Of a stretch of 64,000 nt of DNA, positions 39,171 to 47,569 are shown piece by piece; the first letter of the stretch is position 1, and each line of letters opens with the position of its first letter. The notes under the pieces were generated by a model. The model saw nothing but the letters and a program-made list of their open reading frames with translations, had not been told where the DNA came from and did no database searches. The DNA lies in the NCBI RefSeq assembly GCF_000518165.1, contig NZ_JADB01000003.1, positions 62,001-126,000 on the forward strand, written 5' to 3'. The position numbers and the translations under genes are program-made. Source of the DNA: Bartonella elizabethae F9251 = ATCC 49927 (lineage in GTDB: Bacteria; Pseudomonadota; Alphaproteobacteria; Rhizobiales; Rhizobiaceae).

Positions 39171-39714
39171 CAGGAGAGAGCGGATAAAATAGATCATAAT
39201 GTTGACTATGGAGAGTATAACAGCCCCTTTGAAAAGTCTAAGCCAGTCCGATTAACAAAATCAATGGGGGTGATCATATGGCATGCTATCAATGGGTTGA
39301 ATAACGGTGAAATTGCCAAAAATTTCCTGCAATGTGATAACTACTTTTTATTAATATCAGTATTTTGCTACTGCTTATAAAACGATCGATCTTACGCATT
39401 TTGGATATTTATCCGATGAAAAGTTTAATTTTGCGGCAAAGGGTTTAGAAATATTTGAATCAGAAGTGGGGGGAGAATCGTTAAAATAGGTATTTGATGA
39501 TGTTTTAGAATAAGCAGTCAAAAGATTGATTTTGCATAAGAGCTATGCTCTACTTCGTGTTCGTAGATTGGCTTTATTAGGTGATATTGAGGTCTTAGAA
39601 TCTTATCACAAAATCTTTGAAGCGGAGAGTTATCTAGACTTTAACAACAGTATCCCGCAGATTTATCTTAAAAGTGCACTGACTTTAGCCAAAGAAGTGG
39701 CAAACTCTAAATAA
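39171..39714 (+). pseudogene. Unrecognised pseudogene with one frameshift and two internal stops
   Basis: Frame 1 reads SKPVRLTKSMGVIIWHAING then LNNGEIAKNFL; after a frameshift near 39345 it continues TAYKTIDLTHFGYLSDEKF and FAAKGLEIFESEVGGESLK, is cut by a TAG and a TAA near 39487-39513, and ends in a clean helical stretch with LLRVRRLALLGDIEVLESYH. The joined product would be about 180 residues, mainly helical. I could not assign a family; it lies directly upstream of the toxin remnants, so it may belong to the same cassette. Confidence 0.5.
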
Positions 39715-39859
39715 ATCCACTCTGCTTTTATTGAGAAGAAGAAGGGGGGTGATTAATTAGACTATTTTAGAGGAAAGTTGCGGTGTTCTCTCAAAAAACT
39801 TAAGTCTATTCAAAAAAGAATCCATAATTATTGGGGTTGAACTGAGCGGATTATAGATT

Positions 39860-40231
39860 ATGAAATGGATGAAGAAAAGAAAGCATGGGGCGACTGAGCT
39901 TTTTCAATTTAAAGGCAAAAAGGTTTATCAGGAAGATACGCTTTTTGAGCCTGAAACGATTTCTTCTTGGAAAGAAAAAGGGCAAATAGTATCTGGTACA
40001 AATGTTGAGAGAATGGTGTCAGGAAGAGCCCCTATTGGTATCGATTGCAGACCTATAATGTTGTATCCTATAACACAAGAGCAAAATGGACCTATAGTGG
40101 AGGTTCTCTACTCTTTCTATCAAGAAAAGAACTCTGTTACTTATATTCATCAAAATACAAATTTTATCCGAAAAGTGTTCTTTTGGATTTCTCAAAAAAT
40201 TCTTTCTAGGAAGCAAGAAGAGAAAAAGTGA
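39860..40231 (+). pseudogene. Degenerate LHH-type nuclease toxin domain (HNH/EndoVII superfamily), active site lost
   Basis: A 123-residue open frame. From residue 18 it follows the polymorphic-toxin LHH nuclease domain: FKGKKVYQEDTLFEPE, then GTNVERMVSGRAPIGIDCRP, MLYPITQEQNGPIVEV, SFYQEKNSVTYIHQN. In the family these positions read 'RM..G.APIG.DG..I.LHH..Q...GPI.E....FH'. Here the catalytic LHH is LYP and the later FH is FY, so it cannot act as a nuclease. It also lacks the large secreted N-terminal part of a CDI/Rhs toxin and the C-terminal W-RxxYW stretch. The cassette-type upstream segment (39796-39900, frame KKLKSIQKRIHNYWG) contains TGA stops. A SUKH immunity-type gene follows about 250 bases downstream. 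The family call is by motif recall. Confidence 0.65.
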
Positions 40232-40431
40232 TTAATGCTAATATTAAAGATATGGCATCAGGAAAAGATTCTATTGGAGCTGATAGCATAGCTTATTGTT
40301 TTGTATTATATGCTGCAAGTGCGAGGGTTATCATAAAGAGTGTCCAGTTATTTCAAGAAAAGAGCTCTTTTATTTTTATTAATCAAAATCTAAACCCATT
40401 GGATATCTGTAGATTAGTATTTGATCAATAG
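40228..40431 (+). pseudogene. Second, more degraded LHH-toxin copy in tandem
   Basis: 67 codons starting with GTG that overlaps the previous stop. KDMASGKDSIGADS aligns with ERMVSGRAPIGIDC of the first copy, and SVQLFQEKSSFIFINQN with VLYSFYQEKNSVTYIHQN, at the same spacing. The histidine region has become CFVLYAASA, with no catalytic residue. It reads as a duplicated toxin tip further along in decay. Confidence 0.55.
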
Positions 40432-40477
40432 AAACATTCATAAGAAAAGACTTTTTACAATTTATGGAGCATAATTT

Positions 40478-40942
40478 ATGGACAATTTCACATTATCTGA
40501 CGTTACACAATTTATTGAGGTGCATAGTCATGTTATTAATTTTGGGACTACGGATAATGCGGTTGGTGATATAAGGATTAAAAAAGCTGAGGAAATTCTT
40601 GGTCTGCAATTCACATCATCCTATAAGAGTTTTTTGAAAAATTACGGAGGAGGAGAAATTGGTGGTGAAGAAATATTTAGCATTTACGAGATCTGTACGG
40701 GTATTCCTTCTGGTGATATTGTTTACCGAAACTTACTCGATAGAAGAGATGGGTTTATAAAGCCAAATCAGCTTATTGTTTGCACAACTGATTTTGGTGA
40801 AATGTTTTATTTTGATTATGCTCAATTTCAAGATGACGAATGCCCACTCTATCTCAGATTTTCCTCTGAAGATTTCCAGTATTACGCAAGTAATTTTTAT
40901 GAATTCCTCTATAAAAGAATTAAGGAACATACAGTAGGGTAG
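40478..40942 (+). CDS. SMI1/KNR4 (SUKH) family immunity-type protein
   Basis: 154 residues, intact. SUKH features: IKKAEEILGLQFTSSYKSFL and NYGGGEIGG near 30-60 (the 'E..LG..LP.dY..Fl...NGG' pattern), CTTDFGEMFYFDY near 105 and the C-terminal SNFYEFLYKRI. In bacteria SUKH proteins neutralise nuclease effectors delivered by CDI/Rhs-type polymorphic toxins, often of the HNH/EndoVII class, which fits the two dead LHH domains just upstream. GGAG lies 9 bases before the ATG. The only complete gene in the 38.3-44 kb block, so it may still protect against toxins of related strains. Confidence 0.8.
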   Translation: MDNFTLSDVTQFIEVHSHVINFGTTDNAVGDIRIKKAEEILGLQFTSSYKSFLKNYGGGEIGGEEIFSIYEICTGIPSGDIVYRNLLDRRDGFIKPNQLIVCTTDFGEMFYFDYAQFQDDECPLYLRFSSEDFQYYASNFYEFLYKRIKEHTVG

Positions 40943-41493
40943 TCTTTTATAGCGATTTTACTTTTAAAATATAATGCTAAACTGTCTATCTATTCCTGAA
41001 TAGTGTGTAAAGAATTAGCTCTTTTAACTGAAACATAGACCAAGTCTATTGAAAATGCTAAACTTATAAAAATGAGAACGTCAAGTCTGTGAAAATGTGA
41101 AATAGCAACAAAATTGCTGAAATCATGTTTATCAAAAAAACTCTGTCTTCGGTTGACTGAGATAAAATAATAAAAGCTGTTTTTTAAAAAGATAAATATG
41201 CTATGAAAGAATGAATAAAGAAAAATGCATTAATTAAATTAACATTGATAAATAGAAAACTAGTATGCCTTCGTATTAGTAAAAGATTTAATCATATAAT
41301 AAAAAAGTCAAAGGATTAAAAAGCTATCAAAATATCTAACTTATTTTACAATTAATTTTTAAAGATATAATAGTGTTCCAGAGAAAAATTTAGGCTTTAA
41401 ACAAGATTCAAAGTATATAAAGATGTGTAAGAGCTTATTGTTGTTTATAGTTTGTATGCTTCAATAAAAAAATTAAGAATTAGAGAAAAAATC
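40943..41493. other. Very AT-rich intergenic stretch, nothing recognised
   Basis: About 550 bases with frequent stops in all frames. No RNA gene or repeat of note. Confidence 0.45.
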
Positions 41494-42044
41494 TCAAATC
41501 AAGAAGTTAAGATAACCTAAAGCTTTAGGTAAATTAGGGACATCATTTTTATCCATATAAATAACATCTTTACCTTCCTCAATTTCTCTTGTTTCCTTGC
41601 ATCAGCGGCGTTTTTTTGATCGTCTCCCACATCTGTTTATAACCATTGGCTATACCTGATTCATCTCATGCACTGTATTTAAAATCCTTGTAAACTATTA
41701 TTTCATGAATAACAACAATAGGGAGTATTTCCACCAGTAATGGCTTTGCTTTCACCTTGTTGGCAAGCCAGCAATTTGCCATCAATAGACTTTGTTATAG
41801 CATCATATTCTTCTATAAGGTGTGTGGCAAAAGCATTATCGCTTTCTGTTTTTTGATCAATAGAATTCACAATAATTTTTGCAAGAGTTGAGATAATTTT
41901 TGCTGTATAGTTGTCGCTCTGTGCTATCTCTTGAAGAATCTTATCAAGAGATTGCTGGTGATCGGATTGGATTTTGGGTATTCTATAAGATGCATTCAGA
42001 GAGGTAGCACACCCTGTAATACTTAAGGTTTTGTCGTGGATCGC
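41494..42044 (-). pseudogene. Broken lipoprotein gene
   Basis: On the minus strand an open stretch of about 113 codons begins directly after a stop at 42045, without a start codon. It opens with a truncated signal and lipobox (LSITGCATSLNAS, cysteine codon 42009-42011), then a helical domain (IPKIQSDHQQSLDKILQEI, then TAKIISTLAKIIVNSIDQK). TGA ends it at 41703; after frameshifts a sensible C-terminus reads IEEGKDVIYMDKNDVPNL ...ALGYLNFLI and stops at 41494. The family is unknown; an envelope lipoprotein with a lost start and several disruptions. Confidence 0.5.
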
Positions 42045-42163
42045 TTAAGAAAAAAACTATATCTTGTGTATTTTTTTTATTTTTAAATAGAATATATAGA
42101 ATATTTTTAAAATATTTTAGATGTTATAAATTAATTAAGAACTTATTATAGGAGGGAAGGGAA

Positions 42164-42343
42164 ATGACAGGTTCAGAAATATTAGATGCCGTATATGTGA
42201 TATCAATGATAGTTATCTCTCTCTTAACTGTAGCGTTTTGTTTACCTGCTGCTTTTTGATTTTTATTAATAGTTTATGGATCATATGCAATTACACATTT
42301 TTGAAAAAAATATAATGTGAGCAGTGTTCCAACTAAGTATTAA
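42164..42343 (+). pseudogene. Small membrane protein interrupted by two TGA codons
   Basis: GGAGGGAAGGG sits just before the ATG. The frame reads MTGSEILDAVYVISMIVIS and a hydrophobic helix for 31 codons, then TGA (42257), 14 codons with a second hydrophobic stretch, TGA (42302), 12 codons and TAA. Both TGAs fall where tryptophan would suit a membrane helix end, so TGG-to-TGA mutation of a 57-59 residue, two-helix protein is likely. Family unknown. Confidence 0.4.
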
Positions 42344-42552
42344 GCTCATGACAGATTGCTGTTGCCAAAAAAAGATCTTTTCAAGCTTCTTTCTTACACA
42401 CAATTATCAATTATACGTAAGAGTTTTTGCACAATTGATATATTTATACGTATACCTTCTGCATTATTTTAAATAAAAGGAACTTGTATTAAAAAAACTC
42501 TTAATGACAAATCTTTTTTGACAACTTTCTGTTTTATTATTTCCTTAAATCT

Positions 42553-42722
42553 TTAAAGGAATAGGTACTGTATCGATATTTTCACATTAAGATTGTAGGC
42601 TTTGATTGCATTTAGGATAAGATTTTCTTTTTTATCAGCAGTAGAGAATAGATCTTCAAAATCAGGAAATTGCACACTAAAATATAATCTTTATTTTTAT
42701 GGACAAGAGCAAATAGACGCAC
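42553..42722 (-). pseudogene. HicB-like antitoxin remnant
   Basis: From GTG at 42722 the minus strand reads RLFALVHKNKDY, and after a frameshift FSVQFPDFEDLFSTADKKEN, then LILNAIKAYNL. This matches HicB antitoxins ('ALVHKD.DS.YGV.FPDFPG.FTAGDT..EA..NA.EAL'). The C-terminal DNA-binding part is missing after a stop at 42553. No HicA toxin frame could be found beside it. The match rests on recalled family pattern, not on a search. Confidence 0.5.
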
Positions 42723-43236
42723 CTATACAAGATGCCAAATATGTTCATAGCCAATATTAACAAAATAACAAGCGGCGGTGTGAGATGGAACAAAGAATAC
42801 AGAATGCTTTCAAGCCTATTTAGACAAATTCACTGCATCAAGCATTTACAACGTGATTAGTAAAACAGAAAAAGGAATGCTTACAAATATGAGGAATACC
42901 CGATTAAAGCTTATAATATTAAAGCTTATAATAGAGCGTTTAGCAAAAAAACAAGCCCATCTTATACAACGTCTACTATGCAATGGCGTATTAAACATGA
43001 AAAGAATGCCTTTAGAAAGTAAGCATTCATTTATGATATAGAGGTCAAGAAGTGTTGTTTCATTTAACATCCCGTAATGGAAAACAAATTAAACAGATTA
43101 ATCAAGTTGTCGAAGTCTTTGTAGAGAAAGTTATTAAGAAGGTTTCGACAAAAAAACATGAAGTTATGGGAGCCTCCTTACAGCACCTCCGCTCTTTCTT
43201 ATAAGAAAATTAAACGTATCTAACATCAAACGTACT

Positions 43237-43637
43237 ATGTACAAGTCTGCTAAAGATGAAAAACTTTGCTTTTTTACCATTGAATATGAAGGAAAATCCT
43301 TCAAGAATTATCTTGATTGTCTCATGGAAAATAATATCAAAACTTTATGTGACGTTTGTAAAAATTAGATAAGTATTAAAAAGAGTTGTAAACAGCATTC
43401 ATATTAACTGTTATTCTTGAACTTGGAATTGTCTCTAAAAAACAACAAAATTTAAAAATACAAAAAGATTTTGAACATCTTTTTGAAGATTAGCAAGATA
43501 CAACCACCCTTAAGAATAGTCTTCATGCAATAGAAAAATTATACAAGCTTTTTGGACATTAAAGACGTGTTGCAATTACATGCTTTGAAATTGATCTGTG
43601 TATGAGTTATTGGGGAAAAATAACTTTAACTCTATAA
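43237..43637 (+). pseudogene. DUF488-family pseudogene
   Basis: ATG 43237 opens MYKSAKDEKLCFFTIEYEGK, then a helix and IKTLCDVCKN, stopped by TAG at 43366. Further frames continue ELGIVSKKQQNLKIQKDFEH, then LHAIEKLYKLFGH, RRVAITCFEIDLCMSYWGKI with TAG and TAA stops between. DUF488 proteins read 'FTIGYEG.S...F...L...GI..L.DVR' and '.LLCFE.DP..CHR', which fits at both ends. At least three disruptions. The histidine of the CH motif is lost. Confidence 0.6.
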
Positions 43638-43674
43638 CATAAAAAATAGAAAAGTCATGAGATTATATTTGATA

Positions 43675-43868
43675 ATGGCCAATAGATACGTAAAAAAAAA
43701 CGTGAATATGCACAGCTTTTTAATGTATGTACAACAACGATTCGCAATTGGGTGCTTCAAGGGGTATTTCCAGAGCCATATAAGCTAGGGAGAGCAGTAA
43801 GGTGGAGAAAAAAAGAGATTTTAGCCTTTACTCCAAAGAAAAATACGGAGCAAATAACAACAAATTAG
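43675..43868 (+). pseudogene. AlpA-like excisionase/regulator with a one-base poly-A frameshift
   Basis: ATG 43675 begins MANRYVKK. A run of nine A's (43692-43700) then puts the frame off; ten A's would continue into KREYAQLFNVCTTTIRNWV, LQGVFPEPYKLGRAVRWRKK and EILAF, ending at TAG 43866. The latter is a MerR-like helix-turn-helix of the AlpA/excisionase type, usually found beside a phage or island integrase near a tRNA. It lies 100 bases from the 3' end of tRNA-Thr. Whether the A-run is a mutation or slippage-corrected in vivo is open. Confidence 0.6.
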
Positions 43869-43967
43869 ATAAAATTGTATAAACCACAATAGGTGGACTA
43901 AAAGGTGGTCTTAAAACAAAAAATTAAAGAGAAAATCTATATATTTCAATGCACTAAAAATAAAAAG

Positions 43968-44043
<76 letters not shown>

Positions 44044-44236
44044 GTGACTAGGTAGGAGTTAGCATAAACTCACAAAAAGGAAAACAGAAAATTATCAATT
44101 TTTGTAGATATTAAAAGAAAATTATATAACAAATAAAAAATAATCAGCTTATTTCTTTTTTAACAATGTTTATGGCAGCATTGAAATTATCCTTACTTAT
44201 AGAATCTGATGATAAGCTAATATTTTCGTTCTTGAA

Positions 44237-45595
44237 TTAAAGGTCTAAAGAAGTTGATTGCTGAGAAAGATACTTCTCTAGCCAGTGAATGTTATAATTA
44301 CCGTCTGCAACATCTTTATTGTTAATGAGATCACGAAAGAGAGGAAGTGTCGTTTTTATCCCATCGACGACAAACTCATCTAAAGCACGCCGTAAACGCA
44401 TCATACATTCTAAACGAGTACGTCCATGAACAATCAGTTTTCCAATCATGCTATCATAATAAGGAGGAATCCGGTAACCTGAATAAGCACCTGAATCAAC
44501 ACGAATTCCTAGACCTCCAGGAGTATGAAAATGTGTAATGGTTCCTGGTGATGGTGTAAAGGTAAGAGGATCTTCTGCATTAATACGGCATTCAATGGCG
44601 TGACCGAAGAAACAAACATCGTCTTGTGTCACTGAAAGTTTGTAGCCTGATGCAATATGAATTTGTTCATGGACTAAATCTATACCTGTAATTGCTTCAG
44701 TTACAGGATGTTCGACTTGTAAACGCGTATTCATTTCAATGAAATAGAACTCACCATTTTCATAAAGAAATTCGACAGTACCAGCCCCACGGTATCCAAG
44801 TTGAGCACAGGCATTTGCAACAATACTACCAATTTTTTTTCTTTCAGTTTCATTAAGCGCAGGTGATGTAGCTTCTTCCCATACTTTTTGATGCCGTCGT
44901 TGAAGTGAACAATCACGTTCTCCTAAATGAATAGCATTTCCCGCACCATCACCTATGATTTGAATTTCAATATGACGGGGCTTTTCTAAATATTTTTCTA
45001 TATAAACAGAATCATCACCAAAAGCTGCTTTCGCTTCTGAACGCGTTGTTTTAAGCGCTATCGAAAACTCTTTCTCAGAATGAACGACTTTCATACCACG
45101 CCCACCGCCACCGGCAGAAGCTTTGATAATAACGGGATAACCAATTTCACGAGCCGTGTGTAAAGCATCTGATTCTTCTGTGACAGCTCCATCTGAACCA
45201 GGAACGACAGGAATACCAAGCTTTTTGGCAGTTTTTTTAGCCTCAATTTTATCGCCCATGATTCGAATATGAGCAGCTGTTGGGCCGATGAATGTAATAT
45301 CATGGGCTTCTAGAACATCTGCAAATTTTGCATTTTCAGAAAGAAAGCCATAACCTGGATGAACTGCATCAGCTCCTGTAATTTCACAAGCAGCTATAAT
45401 TTGCTGAATACTCAAATAAGAATCGCGAGCGGGAGGAGGGCCAATACAGACACTTTCGTCAGCAAGACGAACATGCATCGCATCTGCATCAGCAGTAGAG
45501 TGAACAGCTACGGTTTTTATGCCAAGTTCTTTACATGCACGTAAAACGCGAAGAGCAATTTCTCCTCGATTTGCAATGAGGATTTTTCGAATCAT
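44237..45595 (-). CDS. accC: Acetyl-CoA carboxylase, biotin carboxylase subunit
   Basis: 452 residues. N-terminus [22 protein letters not shown]-grasp glycine loop [28 protein letters not shown] and [14 protein letters not shown] with the catalytic glutamate/arginine region. It carboxylates biotin on AccB using ATP and bicarbonate, supplying malonyl-CoA precursors. It follows accB by 14 bases, the usual operon. Confidence 0.97.
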   Translation of the reverse strand: MIRKILIANRGEIALRVLRACKELGIKTVAVHSTADADAMHVRLADESVCIGPPPARDSYLSIQQIIAACEITGADAVHPGYGFLSENAKFADVLEAHDITFIGPTAAHIRIMGDKIEAKKTAKKLGIPVVPGSDGAVTEESDALHTAREIGYPVIIKASAGGGGRGMKVVHSEKEFSIALKTTRSEAKAAFGDDSVYIEKYLEKPRHIEIQIIGDGAGNAIHLGERDCSLQRRHQKVWEEATSPALNETERKKIGSIVANACAQLGYRGAGTVEFLYENGEFYFIEMNTRLQVEHPVTEAITGIDLVHEQIHIASGYKLSVTQDDVCFFGHAIECRINAEDPLTFTPSPGTITHFHTPGGLGIRVDSGAYSGYRIPPYYDSMIGKLIVHGRTRLECMMRLRRALDEFVVDGIKTTLPLFRDLINNKDVADGNYNIHWLEKYLSQQSTSLDL

Positions 45596-45609
45596 GGTTG
45601 CCCCTCGCT

Positions 45610-46110
45610 TTATTCAACAATAATAAGTGGTTCACCAAACTCAACAGGTTGACCATCTTTGACAAGAACAGTGGTTACTTTGCCTGAGCGTGGTGATGAA
45701 ATTTGATTCATTGTTTTCATGGCTTCAATGATCAGTAATGTTTCTCCTTCCGAAACATTTTGCCCTACTTCTACAAATGGCTGAGCACCCGGTGAAGGAG
45801 CAAGATAAGCTGTTCCAACCATTGGAGAGGTTATAGTATTTTTTGATTTATCTTCTTGGGGGGATTGTATAGGAGGTTCGATTGTTGGGACTGGAGAAGA
45901 TGCTATAGAAAAGCTAGGAGTAGCAACAGGTGAATAAATTGCTTGTTCGGAAGAAGTAGAGGTATTTTGGCGTGAAACACAAATACGAAGTTCCCCTTGC
46001 TCAACTTCAATATTTGTTAAATTTGTGTCATTCAAAATTTCAGCAAGATCGCGAATAATTTTCGTATCAATTGCGGTATATTTTGCCGAATCTATTTTTT
46101 TTGTTGACAT
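45610..46110 (-). CDS. accB: Acetyl-CoA carboxylase, biotin carboxyl carrier protein
   Basis: 166 residues. The biotinyl domain has the acceptor lysine K132 in [11 protein letters not shown], the thumb-type insert [17 protein letters not shown] typical of AccB, and a Pro/Ser-rich linker (60-90). ATG 46110 has AAGGAG about 11 bases upstream; the open frame extends to 46146. Upstream aroQ, frequent before accB in other bacteria, is absent. Confidence 0.95.
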   Translation of the reverse strand: MSTKKIDSAKYTAIDTKIIRDLAEILNDTNLTNIEVEQGELRICVSRQNTSTSSEQAIYSPVATPSFSIASSPVPTIEPPIQSPQEDKSKNTITSPMVGTAYLAPSPGAQPFVEVGQNVSEGETLLIIEAMKTMNQISSPRSGKVTTVLVKDGQPVEFGEPLIIVE

Positions 46111-46358
46111 TTTATTTCTAACTCCTTGATCAATGAAGATCGTCATTATCTCATTTTATGACCGAACATCTCTAGATTAGGGATGATATCTTTAGGGGTT
46201 TTAAAGATATTTATTTAAGTCATTATACTTTGCAATTTTAAACTCGTATTTGCTTTACACAAAATTGCACTTATAAGCCTGTTGTCAAAAAAGAGAAAGC
46301 ATAAAATCACTTCATTTACAGTATTCTTCCTAAAACGGATCAGTTATAGAAAAGCTAT

Positions 46359-47231
46359 TCACTGTGTATTGTCTATCGCTTGTTTTAGAACATCTTGGCT
46401 GGCTGCTCCGATAAGTATTTTATTACCGATAATGTAAGAAGGTGTTCCCGTAATATGAAGTTGAGTGGCAATTCGAATATTTTCTTTAAAGTTTTTTTGT
46501 AGAGTAGGATCTTTTATTGTATTACGGAGTTTTTTTTCATCTGCTCTTAATGAAACAGCTATTTTTATAGCTTTAGCTTCATTTACACGACCCTGATGCA
46601 TTAAAAGCGCTTTGTGAAACTCTGGATATTTTTCTGGAAATTGTTTGCGAAATGCATAAGCAACGGTATGGACCGCTAGAGAATCCGGTCCTAAAATTGG
46701 TAAATCCTTGATAATAACCCGTAGATCTGGATCCTCTTTTATCAAGTCTTCTATATCTGAATAGGAACTTTTACAATGTTGACAGTTGTAATCAAAAAAA
46801 TCAACAAGTACTTTTTTCCCATTTGGATTGCCTAAAACAGCGTCATAAGGAGAGTGAAAAATCTCCTTTTCTAATAAATGGATGATAGAGGCTTGTCTTT
46901 GGCTTTCGTATTCATTCTGTTTTTCTAGCTTATCTTGAAGGATAAGCTGCATTTCAATCATAATTTCTGGATGAGTAAGAAGATAGTCTCTCACAATTTG
47001 TTGAATATGATGAGAATCAATATGGGGTGTAACTTTCTCTTTAAGCTTAGATAAAAAGTTAGAATCTTCCAGAAGTTGTATTTTAAGCTTTTCTAAGTTT
47101 AAATGATTTGCTGTTTTTGAGTCCGATGTTGCGTTTGATAAAGAAGGGGAAAAAATTAAAATACTCAACATAACAGGGGCTAAAATTTTTGAAACAAGCG
47201 TTATTTTTGAGTTTTGAGGTTGATGAATCAT
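46359..47231 (-). CDS. Periplasmic DsbA-family thiol oxidoreductase with N-terminal helical domain (ScsC-like)
   Basis: 290 residues. A signal peptide or anchor (15-35), a charged helical segment (45-120) and a thioredoxin fold with the active site C150-QH-C153 in DFFDYNCQHCK. The cis-proline loop is HITGTPSYIIG. The N-terminal helices match the oligomerisation region of ScsC-type proteins, which shuffle or isomerise disulfides rather than only oxidise. It lies upstream of accB, with 250 bases between. The redox partner is not in the window. Confidence 0.85.
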   Translation of the reverse strand: MIHQPQNSKITLVSKILAPVMLSILIFSPSLSNATSDSKTANHLNLEKLKIQLLEDSNFLSKLKEKVTPHIDSHHIQQIVRDYLLTHPEIMIEMQLILQDKLEKQNEYESQRQASIIHLLEKEIFHSPYDAVLGNPNGKKVLVDFFDYNCQHCKSSYSDIEDLIKEDPDLRVIIKDLPILGPDSLAVHTVAYAFRKQFPEKYPEFHKALLMHQGRVNEAKAIKIAVSLRADEKKLRNTIKDPTLQKNFKENIRIATQLHITGTPSYIIGNKILIGAASQDVLKQAIDNTQ

Positions 47232-47569
47232 CTGTATCCCTTCGTATTTTTTATTGTGTCATTGAGTAAACTATATGAAAAGCGTTCTCTATGTGCAATA
47301 AAGCATCCGCTATAGTGTGTATCCACAAATGGAAAAAAACATCAATTTTTCTCTAAAAAATTTTATATGATGCACATTCGCAAAAATTATGTTCTCTAAA
47401 GGATAAAAAAAATCTCTTTAATTTGTCAAATGTTGTTTTGATAAAAGGGTATCAAAAAAAATTTTATGGGTGTTTATTGTGGAAAAAAGCTGGTTGAGCA
47501 TACAATGAAGTGCACTTGTATTGATTTTTTACTGTTACTTTATTGAGTCGTGTGAAACAAAATTAAATA
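47232..47569. other. Divergent intergenic region, thiol oxidoreductase and glpD
   Basis: About 340 AT-rich bases that must carry both promoters. No motif is convincing. Confidence 0.4.

Noticed and set aside
39796-42304. Possible TGA-as-tryptophan recoding in the island
   Set aside because: Neighbouring broken genes also carry TAA, TAG and frameshifts, so ordinary decay explains the TGAs better.
42840-43230. Broken frames reading YKYEEYPIKAYNIKAYNRAF and KLWEPPYSTSALSYKK
   Set aside because: Probably remnants of a mobile-element gene, but the pieces are too short to assign, so no feature is claimed.
36277-43967. Attachment-site repeat of tRNA-Leu or tRNA-Thr 3' ends
   Set aside because: I scanned for copies of either 3' end and saw none; no integrase gene is visible either.
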